32,008 nt of DNA from Planctomycetaceae bacterium (GCA_028284885.1 JANQQW010000304.1:1-32008), one strand, 5' to 3'; numbered from the stretch's first letter, positions 15,868 through 23,918 are shown. Program-made: numbers and translations. Notes: generated from the sequence alone by a model not told the origin.

Positions 15868-16548
15868 TCAGGTCTCGGTCTGCAGACGCTCGTGGACGAG
15901 TCCGGCGATCTCGTCCCCGATCTCGGCAATCGGTCGGGCGACGGCGTCCCGGGCACCGGAGACGGTTTGCCAGTTCCGCTCGCGACGAGCGAGGAGGCGG
16001 TACGCCTCGAGCACGCTGTCGAGGTAGCCCTCGTCCGCCTCGTGCAGGTCGGCGGCGCGTTCGGTGTAGTCTCGTCGGGACTTCGCCGCGATCTGTCGGA
16101 CGGCCACCGCGACCGGGACGTCGAGCAGGATGACGAGGTCCGGTCGGGGCAGCGAGTAGACGTCGTGTTCCAGCCGGAGAATCCAGTCGACGAGGTCGGG
16201 ACGCTCCGTCTCGCCAACCCGGGCGCCTTGGTGAGCAACGTTCGACGGGACGTACCGGTCGGCGACGACGACGTCGTGCGAGGCGAGCAGTTCCTCGAGG
16301 TACGGACGCGACTCGAACCGGTCGCCGGCGAACAACGCGGCCGCGAGGTGCGGGTCGACGTGTGCGAGCGGACCGAACCGGCCGTTGAGGTACTCGCCGA
16401 TCGCCGAGCCGAAGAAGGTCTCGGAGTACCGCGGGAACGAGACGAGGGCGGCCGTCCGACCCTCGGCCACGAGGCGGTCGCGGAGGCGGGCCGCCTGGGT
16501 TCCCTTGCCGGAACCGTCGATGCCCTCGATGGCGACGAGCAACCCCAC
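15868..16548 (-). CDS. tmk: Thymidylate kinase Tmk
   Basis: This encodes 226 residues from GTG 16548, which has GGGGGA six bases before and gives the usual opening MGLLVAIEGIDGSGKGTQ. A GTG at 16569, whose first bases overlap the stop of the STAS gene (GTGA), is an equally possible start and would add seven residues. The P-loop is EGIDGSGKGTQ, the nucleotide DRY motif is VVADRYVPSNVAHQGARVG, and the lid region is AKSRRDYTERAADLHEAD. Tmk phosphorylates dTMP to dTDP for DNA synthesis. It is the last gene of the minus-strand run topA to tmk and is translationally linked to the STAS gene. Confidence 0.92.
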   Translation of the reverse strand: MGLLVAIEGIDGSGKGTQAARLRDRLVAEGRTAALVSFPRYSETFFGSAIGEYLNGRFGPLAHVDPHLAAALFAGDRFESRPYLEELLASHDVVVADRYVPSNVAHQGARVGETERPDLVDWILRLEHDVYSLPRPDLVILLDVPVAVAVRQIAAKSRRDYTERAADLHEADEGYLDSVLEAYRLLARRERNWQTVSGARDAVARPIAEIGDEIAGLVHERLQTET

Positions 16549-16565
16549 CGCACGTCCCCCGGTCG

Positions 16566-16943
16566 TCACGCGTCCGCGTCGAAACGGCGCACCGCGTCGG
16601 CAACGCTCTCCGCGACGTCGAAGTACTCCAGCAACTTCGCCGTCGCGAGGACGTCCCGGACGGTCTCGCTGAGTCGGCAGAGCACGAGGCGACCCTCGCC
16701 ACGGCCCAGCTTGCGGTGCAGTCCGATGATCTTGCCGATCACCGAACTCGTGGCGTACTCGACCGCCTCGAGGTCGAGGACGATCTGGCTCTTCTCGTAC
16801 TGGTCCACGAGGGCGAACATCTCCAACCCGAGCTGGTCGATGTTCTCCTCGTCGTTCAGGTGCGGTCGCGTGAGCCGCGCGACGACCACGTCGCCGTGCT
16901 CGGTGACCTGCAGGAACGACGGGTTGAAGTTCTCGAGGCTCAC
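16566..16943 (-). CDS. Single STAS-domain protein (anti-sigma-antagonist-like)
   Basis: This encodes 125 residues. The fold pattern of STAS/SpoIIAA-like proteins is visible: beta segment GDVVVARLTRPHLNDEENID, then helix LGLEMFALVDQYEKS, then IVLDLEAVEYATSSVIGKII, which carries the S-S at the site that is phosphorylated by a partner-switch kinase in related proteins, then RLVLCRLSETVRDVL. Such proteins bind a serine kinase/anti-sigma factor. No kinase gene is adjacent, so its partner is unknown. The GTG start at 16943 has GGAG six bases upstream and overlaps the mtaB stop (GTGA). Its own stop overlaps a possible tmk start, so it sits in a tightly coupled three-gene unit. Confidence 0.83.
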   Translation of the reverse strand: MSLENFNPSFLQVTEHGDVVVARLTRPHLNDEENIDQLGLEMFALVDQYEKSQIVLDLEAVEYATSSVIGKIIGLHRKLGRGEGRLVLCRLSETVRDVLATAKLLEYFDVAESVADAVRRFDADA

Positions 16944-18298
16944 GACACGCTCCGGGAACGTTCGACGAGGGGACGGGAGGGAGTCGCGGCCAGGTGTTCG
17001 ACACGGGCCGTCGTTCGGTCGGACAGAGGCTCGGCCGTCACGCCACGGTCGCCGACACCCGTGACGCGGATCCGGACGAGCTCTCCCGGGTTGCCTGCGG
17101 TCGACGGCAACTCGACCGGGACGTAGCGTTCGTCCGTTCCGCGGGACCAGCCTTCGCGGGTTGCCGAGGGACGTTCGACCAGGACCTCGACCTCGCGACC
17201 GACGACGGTCTGCCACTGCTCGCGGGCGAGTTCGGCGTCGACCGCGATCAGCCGCTCGACGCGTTCCTTCCGCACCTTCGGATCGACCTGGTTCGACATG
17301 TCGGCGGCAGGCGTTCCGCTGCGGGGGCTGAACGGGAAGACGTGCGTCTTCAGGAAGCGAGCTCGTCGGCAGGCCGCGACGGTCTCGTCGAACTCGTCCT
17401 CCGTCTCGCCGGGGAAGCCGACGATGACGTCGGTCGTGAACGTGGGCTGGTCGAGTCGTTCGCGCATCCGCTCCATCTTCTCGAGGAACCGTTCGACGCG
17501 GTACCGGCGCCGCATGCGGGCGAGCACGCGGTCCGACCCGCTCTGGAGCGACGGGTGGAACTGCGGGCACAGGCGTTCGCAGTCGGCCGCGGCCGAGATG
17601 AAGTCCTCGTCGACCTCGGCGGCCTCGATGCTGGAGAGACGCATGCGCCAGTGACCCGGAATCCGGTCGAGCCGCTGGAACAGGTGCCACAACCGGAACG
17701 GCGGCAGACCGGACTTCCCGCGGGTCCGCTCCACGCCGTAGTGCCCGACGTGGATGCCGCTGAGGACGATCTCGGAGTGCCCGGAGCCGACGAGCCGGCG
17801 GACCTCCTCCTCGATCGACTCCGGCGTGCGGCTGTGGAGCCCCGGCCGGACGTACGGGATGATGCAGTAGCTGCAGCGGAGAATGCAGCCGTCCTGGACC
17901 TTCACGAATGCTCGCTGCCGGCCGTCGAAGCGGCTGATGCCCGCGGGCATGTCGACGAGGCCGAACCGCTGCAGGACGTCGGGGAGTTCTCGCTTGTCGC
18001 GGACGACCTCGACCACGCCGGGGAGTTCGGCGACCGCCCGGGGATCCCGTGTCGCGTAGCAGCCCATCACGATCGTCCGGGCTGCGGGGTTCTCGCGTGC
18101 CAGGCGACGGACGACCTGCCGCGACTTCGAGTCGCCGGTGTTGGTGACCGTGCACGTGTTGACGACGTTGAGGTCCGCTGGCTCGCCGTCCGCCGCCTCG
18201 CGGTAGCCGGACGAGAGGAGAGCCTCCCTGACCAGTTGCGTCTCGTACTGGTTCACCTTGCAACCCAAGGTGATCAGACGGCAGGTACGGTCGTTCAT
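16940..18298 (-). CDS. mtaB: tRNA t6A37 methylthiotransferase MtaB (radical SAM)
   Basis: This encodes 452 residues. MtaB adds a methylthio group to t6A at position 37 of certain tRNAs, using two [4Fe-4S] clusters. The N-terminal UPF0004 cysteines are Cys13 (LGCKVNQYETQ), Cys49 (NTCTVTN) and Cys80 (GCYATR). The radical SAM triad CILRCSYC gives Cys138, Cys142 and Cys145. LGCKVNQ rather than a MiaB-type GCQMN favours MtaB. VIVGFPGETEDEFDET is the conserved late radical-SAM segment, and a C-terminal TRAM-like region (RYVPVELPS, GELVRIRVTGV) should bind tRNA. The ATG at 18298 is preferred although its Shine-Dalgarno sequence is weak. Its stop overlaps the STAS gene start. Confidence 0.92.
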   Translation of the reverse strand: MNDRTCRLITLGCKVNQYETQLVREALLSSGYREAADGEPADLNVVNTCTVTNTGDSKSRQVVRRLARENPAARTIVMGCYATRDPRAVAELPGVVEVVRDKRELPDVLQRFGLVDMPAGISRFDGRQRAFVKVQDGCILRCSYCIIPYVRPGLHSRTPESIEEEVRRLVGSGHSEIVLSGIHVGHYGVERTRGKSGLPPFRLWHLFQRLDRIPGHWRMRLSSIEAAEVDEDFISAAADCERLCPQFHPSLQSGSDRVLARMRRRYRVERFLEKMERMRERLDQPTFTTDVIVGFPGETEDEFDETVAACRRARFLKTHVFPFSPRSGTPAADMSNQVDPKVRKERVERLIAVDAELAREQWQTVVGREVEVLVERPSATREGWSRGTDERYVPVELPSTAGNPGELVRIRVTGVGDRGVTAEPLSDRTTARVEHLAATPSRPLVERSRSVS

Positions 18299-18378
18299 CG
18301 AGAGTCGTCGCAGACGGAGGCGACAGGGCCAAGCCTTGAGACTACACGTTTCCACGGAACTCGACCAGTCGCCGGCAG

Positions 18379-19725
18379 TCAGTCGCGGTCCGGGCGTCGG
18401 CGTCCGCGGCGTCGTGAACGGGATCGCGACCGGCCGCCGCCGTTCCCGCGTCCGTCGCTCATAGACGGGGAGTTCTTGACGAGGACGCCGATGGTGTCCG
18501 CCCACGTCGGGATGTTCCGGTACGACTGCGGCACGACTTCGTCCTCCTCGGCGACGTCGTCCGTTTCCTCCTCGTCCGACTCGTCCTCCGCGTCGTCGTC
18601 GTCCGAGGCTTCGATCCTCGACGAGGAACGCCGTCGCCGACGTCGCCGCCGCCTGCGGCGAGGCCGTTCCTCCTCCTCTTCGTCCTCGCCGTCCGACGAC
18701 TCGGTCTCGGCGACCTCCTCCTCTTCGTCGTCGTCGACGGCGGCCAAGCCGGACGAGAACGGATCGTCGTCCTCTGTGGAGTCGTCGATCTCCGGGACGT
18801 CGTCCGCTGCCACGGTGGACGACGAACGACGACGCCTGCGTCGTCGACGGCGTCGACGTGGACGCTCGCGTTCCTGTTCGTCTCCCTCCGAGTCCTCCTC
18901 GACGTTCGCTGTCGGCGGCTCGTCGGCTTCGGCAGCGGGTTCGTCGTCGTCGGAGAGGCCGTCCGAGAACGGGTCGTCCTCGGGTTCCTCTCGTTGGGCG
19001 CGGCTACGACCGCGGCGTGAACGGCCCGAGCGAGAACGGCGACGGCGGGACGTCCGGGCCGGCTGCTCCTCGGCCTCCTCCTCGTCCCCGTCCCCGTCTT
19101 CTTCGTCTTCGTCGTCAGACCGGTTGCGTGTCGCCGCTGGCCTCTTCAAGTCGCGGTCGGCCCCGCTCCAGTCCCAGTCGTCCAACTGGGCCCAGAAGTC
19201 GTCGGGCGGGGCGGGGCCTTCGTCCTCGACGGCTTCTTCGGCCGGTTCCGGAGCGGCCGTCGCGGCGGCGTCCACGGTTTGCGACTCGACCTCGACCTCG
19301 TCGACGTCAACGTCATCGGCCGCGACCGGTTCGTCCGCTTTCGCCGGCTCGTCGAGCAGCGCGTCGGCGAACCCGTCCTCGGCCTTCGGCTTCCGCGAGG
19401 ACTTCAGCTTTCGACGCTTGGGGGCCGGTTTCGACGCTGCCGGCTCGGCCGGCTTCGCGACGGAGGCGGGCTCGGGCTCCGGAGGCAGGTCGTCCAGCAA
19501 CCCGAAACCGAATCCGTCGTCGACGGCGTCCTCGGTCGTGTCCTCGACCTCGGGCACGGCGGAGTCGGTCGCCTCGGGCTCGTCCTCACCGAGGTCGAGT
19601 TCGGGGACGACGTCGGCTGGAAGGTCGATCTCCGAGGCGTCGAAGTCGATTCCGAAGAGGTTGGAGGCGGCCTGTTCGATCGACTTGTCGTCGTCGGGCC
19701 GCGAGCCGGGCGTGTTCGAGTTCAT
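18379..19725 (-). CDS. Low-complexity acidic/poly-Arg repeat protein, probably RNA-binding
   Basis: This encodes 448 residues with almost no ordinary folded region. The first 220 residues are acidic with short ordered-looking patches (ASNLFGIDFDASEIDLP, DDFWAQLDDWDWSG). Then comes an Arg/Ser patch (ARTSRRRRSRSGRSRRGRSR), and two modules, each an acidic segment starting EDDPFS or DDDPFS and ending in a run of 11 Arg followed by SSS, 66 codons apart. After these, a short conserved-looking block (SYRNIPTWADTIGVLVKN) precedes a Gly/Arg/Ser tail with RGNGGGRSRSRSRRRGRRR. Such alternation suggests a disordered RNA- or DNA-binding protein, but I do not recognise a named family. An in-frame ATG 12 codons upstream (19761) is possible; neither start has a clear ribosome site. 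The gene lies between the thioredoxin-like gene and mtaB. Confidence 0.7.
   Translation of the reverse strand: MNSNTPGSRPDDDKSIEQAASNLFGIDFDASEIDLPADVVPELDLGEDEPEATDSAVPEVEDTTEDAVDDGFGFGLLDDLPPEPEPASVAKPAEPAASKPAPKRRKLKSSRKPKAEDGFADALLDEPAKADEPVAADDVDVDEVEVESQTVDAAATAAPEPAEEAVEDEGPAPPDDFWAQLDDWDWSGADRDLKRPAATRNRSDDEDEEDGDGDEEEAEEQPARTSRRRRSRSGRSRRGRSRAQREEPEDDPFSDGLSDDDEPAAEADEPPTANVEEDSEGDEQERERPRRRRRRRRRRRSSSTVAADDVPEIDDSTEDDDPFSSGLAAVDDDEEEEVAETESSDGEDEEEEERPRRRRRRRRRRRSSSRIEASDDDDAEDESDEEETDDVAEEDEVVPQSYRNIPTWADTIGVLVKNSPSMSDGRGNGGGRSRSRSRRRGRRRPDRD
18628..18660 (-). repeat. Second run of 11 arginine codons
   Basis: Eleven consecutive Arg codons (CGC, CGG, CGA, CGT and AGG mixed) end in SSS. 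The run is exactly 198 bases from the first, and its codon order differs, so it is not a simple DNA slippage product. Confidence 0.85.
18826..18858 (-). repeat. First run of 11 arginine codons
   Basis: Eleven consecutive Arg codons (mostly CGT and CGA, with CGC and one AGG) follow ERERP and precede SSS. It is the N-terminal member of the 66-codon repeat. Confidence 0.85.
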
Positions 19726-19782
19726 CCCGAGGACGTTATCGGGCGAATTCCGCCGATTCAAGCGTTGCCCGCGGTGTTCCCG

Positions 19783-20256
19783 TCACCGAGAGGTCCGGTG
19801 ACGAATCTGCTGGACGCGGCCCTGCAGGTTGCGGGCGGCGACGAGCGACTCGTGGTACTTCTCCGGCTCGACGTAGCCGACGAGCCGGCCGAGCAGGTCC
19901 GCTTCCGGGCTGAGGACGAGCGTGCAGGGCAGCGACTTCACCTCCAGCACGCGAGCGAGCTCCCGGTCCTCGTCGTAGTCGAGGTGGACGGGGACGAACG
20001 ACTCCGAGACCAGCGTCTCGACGTCGGGGTGGGCGAGCGTCTGGCTGTCGAGTTTCCCGCAGTAGCGGCACCACTCGGCCCCGATCACGACGAGGATCGG
20101 CCGGTTCGACGCGACCGCCTCCGCGTGGGCGGCCTTCAGTTCGGTCTTCCACTCGATGCCGGTCTTGTCGTCGCCCTTCGCTCCGGTGAGGAACAGGGCG
20201 CCGACGCTGACGGCGGCCAACATGGCGGTGGTGCAGACGGTCCAACGACGGCTCAT
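19783..20256 (-). CDS. Exported or membrane-anchored thioredoxin-like protein
   Basis: This encodes 157 residues from ATG 20256, which has AAGGGA six bases upstream. A hydrophobic N-terminus (TAMLAAVSVGALFLTG) acts as signal or anchor. The thioredoxin fold follows: RPILVVIGAEWCRYCGKLDS with the redox pair Cys63/Cys66 (CRYC), then FVPVHLDYDEDRELARVLEV and the cis-proline region LPCTLVLSPEADLLGRLVGY. A C-x-x-C of this type resembles the DUF255/thioredoxin_7 group rather than CGPC thioredoxin. It probably reduces or isomerises disulphides, or delivers reducing power to cytochrome maturation, in the periplasm. The target is unknown. It sits between clpS and the poly-Arg protein on the same strand. 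Confidence 0.82.
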   Translation of the reverse strand: MSRRWTVCTTAMLAAVSVGALFLTGAKGDDKTGIEWKTELKAAHAEAVASNRPILVVIGAEWCRYCGKLDSQTLAHPDVETLVSESFVPVHLDYDEDRELARVLEVKSLPCTLVLSPEADLLGRLVGYVEPEKYHESLVAARNLQGRVQQIRHRTSR

Positions 20257-20399
20257 CGCGCGATTCCCTTCGCAACGGAGACGTTTTCCGTTCCGTTTCC
20301 TCGGCACGGACCGGCCGACGATTCCACGCGTTTCCACCCGCACGGCCGTCACGACTGGAACCGGGTCCGGTTGTGCGGGTTGCGCGGGCGGGCCGCCGG

Positions 20400-20792
20400 T
20401 CAGCTGCCAGGGGCGGGCTCGATCACGCAGGACATCGAGCCGGCGCAGCCCGCCATCAGCGGGTCGGGTCCGAAGGCGTGAATCTGGTCCTGCTTCAACT
20501 CCGCGTGCTCCTTCGTCGTCGTCAGCACGATCACGCGGCCGGTCGCATCGACCTCGCAGGCCATCTGGAAGGACTTCTCGACCGTGTGGCCGAACAGGCG
20601 GCCGAGCATCTGGATGACGTACTCGTACGTGTGGTCGTCGTCGTCCAGCAGGATCACGTTGTACGGCGGCTGCCGCTTCTGCTTCTCGTCCTTCTTCGAC
20701 TTCGACTTCGGCTTGGAGGGGGCCACCACGACGGTGGTCGCGGCGTCGGACTCCTCGGCAACCATCGGGTCGGCTTCGAGTGGCTCGCTCAT
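20400..20792 (-). CDS. clpS: ATP-dependent Clp protease adaptor ClpS
   Basis: This encodes 130 residues. A disordered, charged N-terminus of about 45 residues ends in a Lys-rich stretch (KPKSKSKKDEKQKRQ). The ClpS core follows: PPYNVILLDDDDHTYEYVIQ, then FQMACEVDATGRVIVLTTTK and HAELKQDQIHAFGPDP. The acidic DDDDHT motif forms the N-degron pocket. ClpS brings N-end-rule substrates to the ClpA/ClpC unfoldase. No clpA/clpC gene is adjacent, which is common. The core is complete; the C-terminus has a non-core Cys-containing tail (AGCAGSMSCVIEPAPGS). The gene lies downstream of topA on the same strand, 62 bases away. Confidence 0.93.
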   Translation of the reverse strand: MSEPLEADPMVAEESDAATTVVVAPSKPKSKSKKDEKQKRQPPYNVILLDDDDHTYEYVIQMLGRLFGHTVEKSFQMACEVDATGRVIVLTTTKEHAELKQDQIHAFGPDPLMAGCAGSMSCVIEPAPGS

Positions 20793-20854
20793 GCCCCGAT
20801 TGTACAGCGGCGGTCGCGGTAGGCGAGACCGAATCGGCCGGGTCCGGGCGTCGG

Positions 20855-23539
20855 TCAGTCGTCCGACTTCGCCTTCTTCTTGGCGGCCGACTTCGCCTTC
20901 GGCGACTTCTTCTTGGAGCTCTTCTTCTTGGCCTTCTTCTTCGGGCCGGCCTTCTTCTTCTTGGCCTTCACGCCCTTCTTGGCGGCCTTCTTGGTGATCA
21001 GGTCGAGGGCTCGTTCGAGGGTGATTCCGTCGATGCCGAGGTCCTTCGGGACGGTGGCGTTGACCTTGTGCCACTTCACGTAGGGCCCGTACTTGCCCTC
21101 GTAGACGCCGATCTTCTCGCCGTCCTCAGGGTGCTCGCCGAGGACCTTGATCGGCTCCGGGGCGGACCGCCGCTTGGCGGTCTTCAGCATCTCGACCGCG
21201 TCCGCCAGCGTGACGGACAGCACGTCGACGGTCCGGCCGTCCGGCGTCTGCCAGGTGTGGGTCTTGTCGAAGGACTTGTAGGTCTTGCCGTGCTTGACGT
21301 ACGGGCCGTACATGCCGATGCCGGCGTTGACGACCTTGTCGTCGACCGGGTGGTGGCCGAGTCGCTTGGGGAGCTCGAACAGCTTCATCGCCATGTCGAG
21401 GTCGAGTGTCTCGACGTCGACGTTCTTGGGGATGCTGCACCGCTTCGGCTTCGGTTCGCCCCCTTCGGGGGTCTCGCCGAGCTGCAGGTACGGACCGAAC
21501 GGGCCGATCATCTTGAAGACGGGCAGCCCCTCCTCGGGGTGCATGCCGATCGACTCGGGGCCCTTCTCCTTCAGGGCGATCAGCTTCTCGGCCTCGTCGT
21601 TGTCGAGGTCGGCCGGGGCGACGTCGTCGGGAATCGAGGCAGTCACCTTCTCGCCGTTCTTCTGCTTCTCGAAGTACGGACCGTACCGGCCCACGCGGAC
21701 GTCGGCGTCGAAGCCGTCGAGCTTCAACGTGCAGGCGACGCGGGGGTCGATCTCCTCCTCGTGCGTCTTCACCTGCGAGTCGATTCCCTCGTCGCCGAGG
21801 TAGAACTCCTTGAGGTACGGCAGCCGGTCGGCGTCGCCGGAGGCGATCTCGTCGAGCGTCCGCTCCATCTTCGCGGTGAACTCGTACTCGACGAGGTGGT
21901 GGAAGTGCCGGTCGAGCATCTGGGTGACGGCCATGCCGGTGAAGGTCGGGACGAGGGCCTTCCCCTGCTTCCGCACGTAGCCGCGGTCCTGGATGGTCCC
22001 CATGATGCTGCTGTAGGTACTCGGCCGGCCGATCCCCTTCGCCTCGAGTTCCTCGACGAGCGACGCCTCCGTGAAGCGGGCGGGCGGCTTCGTCTCGTGC
22101 GGGATCGCCACGATCGCCTTGCACTCGACTTTGTCGTTCTCGGCGAGCGGCGGGAGTTCGACCTCGTTCTCGCGGAGCTTCGCCTCCGGGTCCGGCGAGC
22201 CCTCGAAGTGGGCCCGGCGGAAGCCGGAGAAGACGGTCTTCGTGCCGGAGGACCGGAACTCGGCGTCGCCCGCCGTGATGCCGACCGAGACCGTCTCACG
22301 GATCGACGGGGCCATCTGCGTGGCGATCGTCCGCTTCCAGATGAGGTCGTACAGCTGGGCCTCGCGGCCGGAGAGCCCGAGCTCCTTCGCCGTCTTCATG
22401 GCCGTGCCGGCCGGGCGGATCGCCTCGTGGGCCTCCTGGGCGTTCTCGGACTTCGAGGCGTAGGTTCGCTTGGTGTCGTGCAGGTAGTCGCTGCCGTAGC
22501 GGTCCTCGACCGAACTCCGGGCCGCGTCGACCGCCTCGCCGGAGAGGTTGACGCTGTCGGTCCGCATGTAGGTGATGTGCCCGTCCTCGTAGAGGCGTTG
22601 GGCGACGGCCATCGTCTCGCGGGTGGAGAGGCCGATCTTGTTGCCGGCGTCCTTCAGCAGCGAGTTCGTCGTGAACGGCGGGCCGGGGTTCGAGGACGAC
22701 TGCTTGGTGGTGACCTCGCTGACGACCCAGTCCCCCTTCTCGATCCGCTCGCGGAGTTCGGTGGCGGCCTTCTCGTCGAGTAGGACGACGTCGGCCCCTT
22801 CGTGCAGTTTGCCGGTCTTCTCGTCGAAGTCCTTCGTGCTGGCGACCCGCTTGCCGCCGACGTTACGGAGCTCTGCCTCGAAGGTGGCGTCGCCCCCCTT
22901 CGCGAGGTCGGCCTTCAGGTCCCAGTAGGTTCCCGAGCGGAAGGCGAGCCGTTCGAGTTCCCGCTCGACGACGAGCTTCACCGCCGGCGACTGCACGCGG
23001 CCGGCCGAGAGCTTCGGCTTGATCTTCTTCCAGAGCAGCGGGCTGAGCGTGTAGCCGTAGAGTCGATCGACGACGCGGCGCGTCTCCTGGGCCTGGACGA
23101 GGTCGAGGTCGATGTCGCGGGTCTTCTCGACCGCCTCGAGGATGGCCCCCTTGGTGATCTCCGAGAAGACCATCCGTTTGACGGGGACCTTGGGCTTCAG
23201 CTCCTGGACGAGGTGCCAGCCGATGCTCTCCCCTTCGCGGTCCTCGTCCGTCGCGATGAGGAGTTCGTCGACGTTCTTGAGGTCGGATTTGAGCTCCTTG
23301 ACGATCTTCTTCTTCTCCGGGGCGACGACGTAGAGCGGCTCGAAGTCCTTCTCGACGTTCACGCCCAGGCGGGACCACTCCTCCTTCTTGACGGCCGCGG
23401 GGATCTCCTTGGCACTGGAGGGGAGGTCGCGGATGTGGCCCACGCTGGCCTTGACGATGTAGTCGGAGCCGAGGAACCCGCCGATCTTGCGGGCCTTCGC
23501 CGGCGACTCGACGATGACCAGTGCCTTCTTCTTCGCCAC
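20855..23539 (-). CDS. topA: DNA topoisomerase I TopA
   Basis: This encodes 894 residues from GTG 23539. TopA relaxes negative supercoils by single-strand passage through a covalent 5'-phosphotyrosine. The N-terminal TOPRIM domain opens with ALVIVESPAKARKIGGFLG and carries TDEDREGESIGWHL (residues 97-110), whose acidic residues bind Mg. SAGRVQSPAVKLVVERE follows, and the active Tyr324 is in GHITYMRTDSVNLS. GIGRPSTYSSIMGTIQDRGYV is the conserved late core. No zinc ribbon is visible (few cysteines). Instead four glycine-rich repeats of the GxYGPY/GPFGPY type occupy the C-terminal third. The last 45 residues are Lys/Ala-rich, like a histone H1 tail, and probably add DNA binding. It is divergent from the PpiD-like gene and first of a seven-gene minus run. 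Confidence 0.96.
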   Translation of the reverse strand: MAKKKALVIVESPAKARKIGGFLGSDYIVKASVGHIRDLPSSAKEIPAAVKKEEWSRLGVNVEKDFEPLYVVAPEKKKIVKELKSDLKNVDELLIATDEDREGESIGWHLVQELKPKVPVKRMVFSEITKGAILEAVEKTRDIDLDLVQAQETRRVVDRLYGYTLSPLLWKKIKPKLSAGRVQSPAVKLVVERELERLAFRSGTYWDLKADLAKGGDATFEAELRNVGGKRVASTKDFDEKTGKLHEGADVVLLDEKAATELRERIEKGDWVVSEVTTKQSSSNPGPPFTTNSLLKDAGNKIGLSTRETMAVAQRLYEDGHITYMRTDSVNLSGEAVDAARSSVEDRYGSDYLHDTKRTYASKSENAQEAHEAIRPAGTAMKTAKELGLSGREAQLYDLIWKRTIATQMAPSIRETVSVGITAGDAEFRSSGTKTVFSGFRRAHFEGSPDPEAKLRENEVELPPLAENDKVECKAIVAIPHETKPPARFTEASLVEELEAKGIGRPSTYSSIMGTIQDRGYVRKQGKALVPTFTGMAVTQMLDRHFHHLVEYEFTAKMERTLDEIASGDADRLPYLKEFYLGDEGIDSQVKTHEEEIDPRVACTLKLDGFDADVRVGRYGPYFEKQKNGEKVTASIPDDVAPADLDNDEAEKLIALKEKGPESIGMHPEEGLPVFKMIGPFGPYLQLGETPEGGEPKPKRCSIPKNVDVETLDLDMAMKLFELPKRLGHHPVDDKVVNAGIGMYGPYVKHGKTYKSFDKTHTWQTPDGRTVDVLSVTLADAVEMLKTAKRRSAPEPIKVLGEHPEDGEKIGVYEGKYGPYVKWHKVNATVPKDLGIDGITLERALDLITKKAAKKGVKAKKKKAGPKKKAKKKSSKKKSPKAKSAAKKKAKSDD

Positions 23540-23564
23540 GTGGGATCGTTTCGGTGTGGGGTGA

Positions 23565-23584
23565 GGCAGACGGTTCGGTCTGCC
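23565..23584 (-). promoter_or_regulatory. Hairpin in the topA leader
   Basis: GGCAGAC and GTCTGCC pair over a six-base loop. It begins about 25 bases upstream of the topA start codon. There is no T-tract, so a terminator is unlikely; a translational or stability role is possible. Confidence 0.35.
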
Positions 23585-23696
23585 CGGGGCTGGGGTTGGC
23601 GTCTGGGTCGGAACGGAGGACGGCCGAGCCGCGGGGCGAGCGTCCCCACGGAATTCGACCTTCCGGCGTAAACCCCTAGTGGCAAGGCCGTTGGCC

Positions 23697-23724
23697 TTGT
23701 GGGGCGGGTGCCCGAAACTACAAT
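23697..23724 (+). promoter_or_regulatory. Candidate promoter for the PpiD-like gene
   Basis: TTGTGG and TACAAT (five of six to TATAAT) are spaced by 16 bases. The leader would be about 190 bases long. It overlaps a small inverted repeat (23683-23699). Confidence 0.45.
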
Positions 23725-23858
23725 GCGGCCGTTCGCACGGCGGACGATCGATAAACCAACGCTGCGCCGGCTGTCAAGAGTCATGCCTCGCCAACGGGTG
23801 GCGGGACCGGCTCGCGACGCGTGTTTCGGACCGCTTCCCGAGGACGGAACCGAATCCG

Positions 23859-23883
23859 GGAACCGAGACCGACCGGGCACGTC
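23859..23883 (+). promoter_or_regulatory. Candidate ECF-type promoter for the PpiD-like gene
   Basis: GGAAC, a 16-base spacer and CGTC lie 35 bases before the ATG at 23919. It resembles the motif before the ECF sigma gene (11196-11222) and would suit an envelope-folding gene under ECF control. The match is short. Confidence 0.35.
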
Positions 23884-23918
23884 GAAAGAGACGCGCGACC
23901 TCCAGACGGAACACCGAG

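Larger units (their letters stand above)
23540..23918. other. 379-bp divergent intergenic region
   Basis: No coding sequence is convincing. It contains a 7-bp-stem hairpin (23565-23584) just before topA, a second 7-bp hairpin (23683-23699), a housekeeping-like promoter toward the right (23697-23724) and an ECF-like motif (23859-23883). I see no clear topA promoter. Confidence 0.6.

Noticed and set aside
18379-19725. Poly-Arg runs as simple microsatellite expansion
   Set aside because: The two runs use mixed and different synonymous Arg codons, which recent slippage would not produce.
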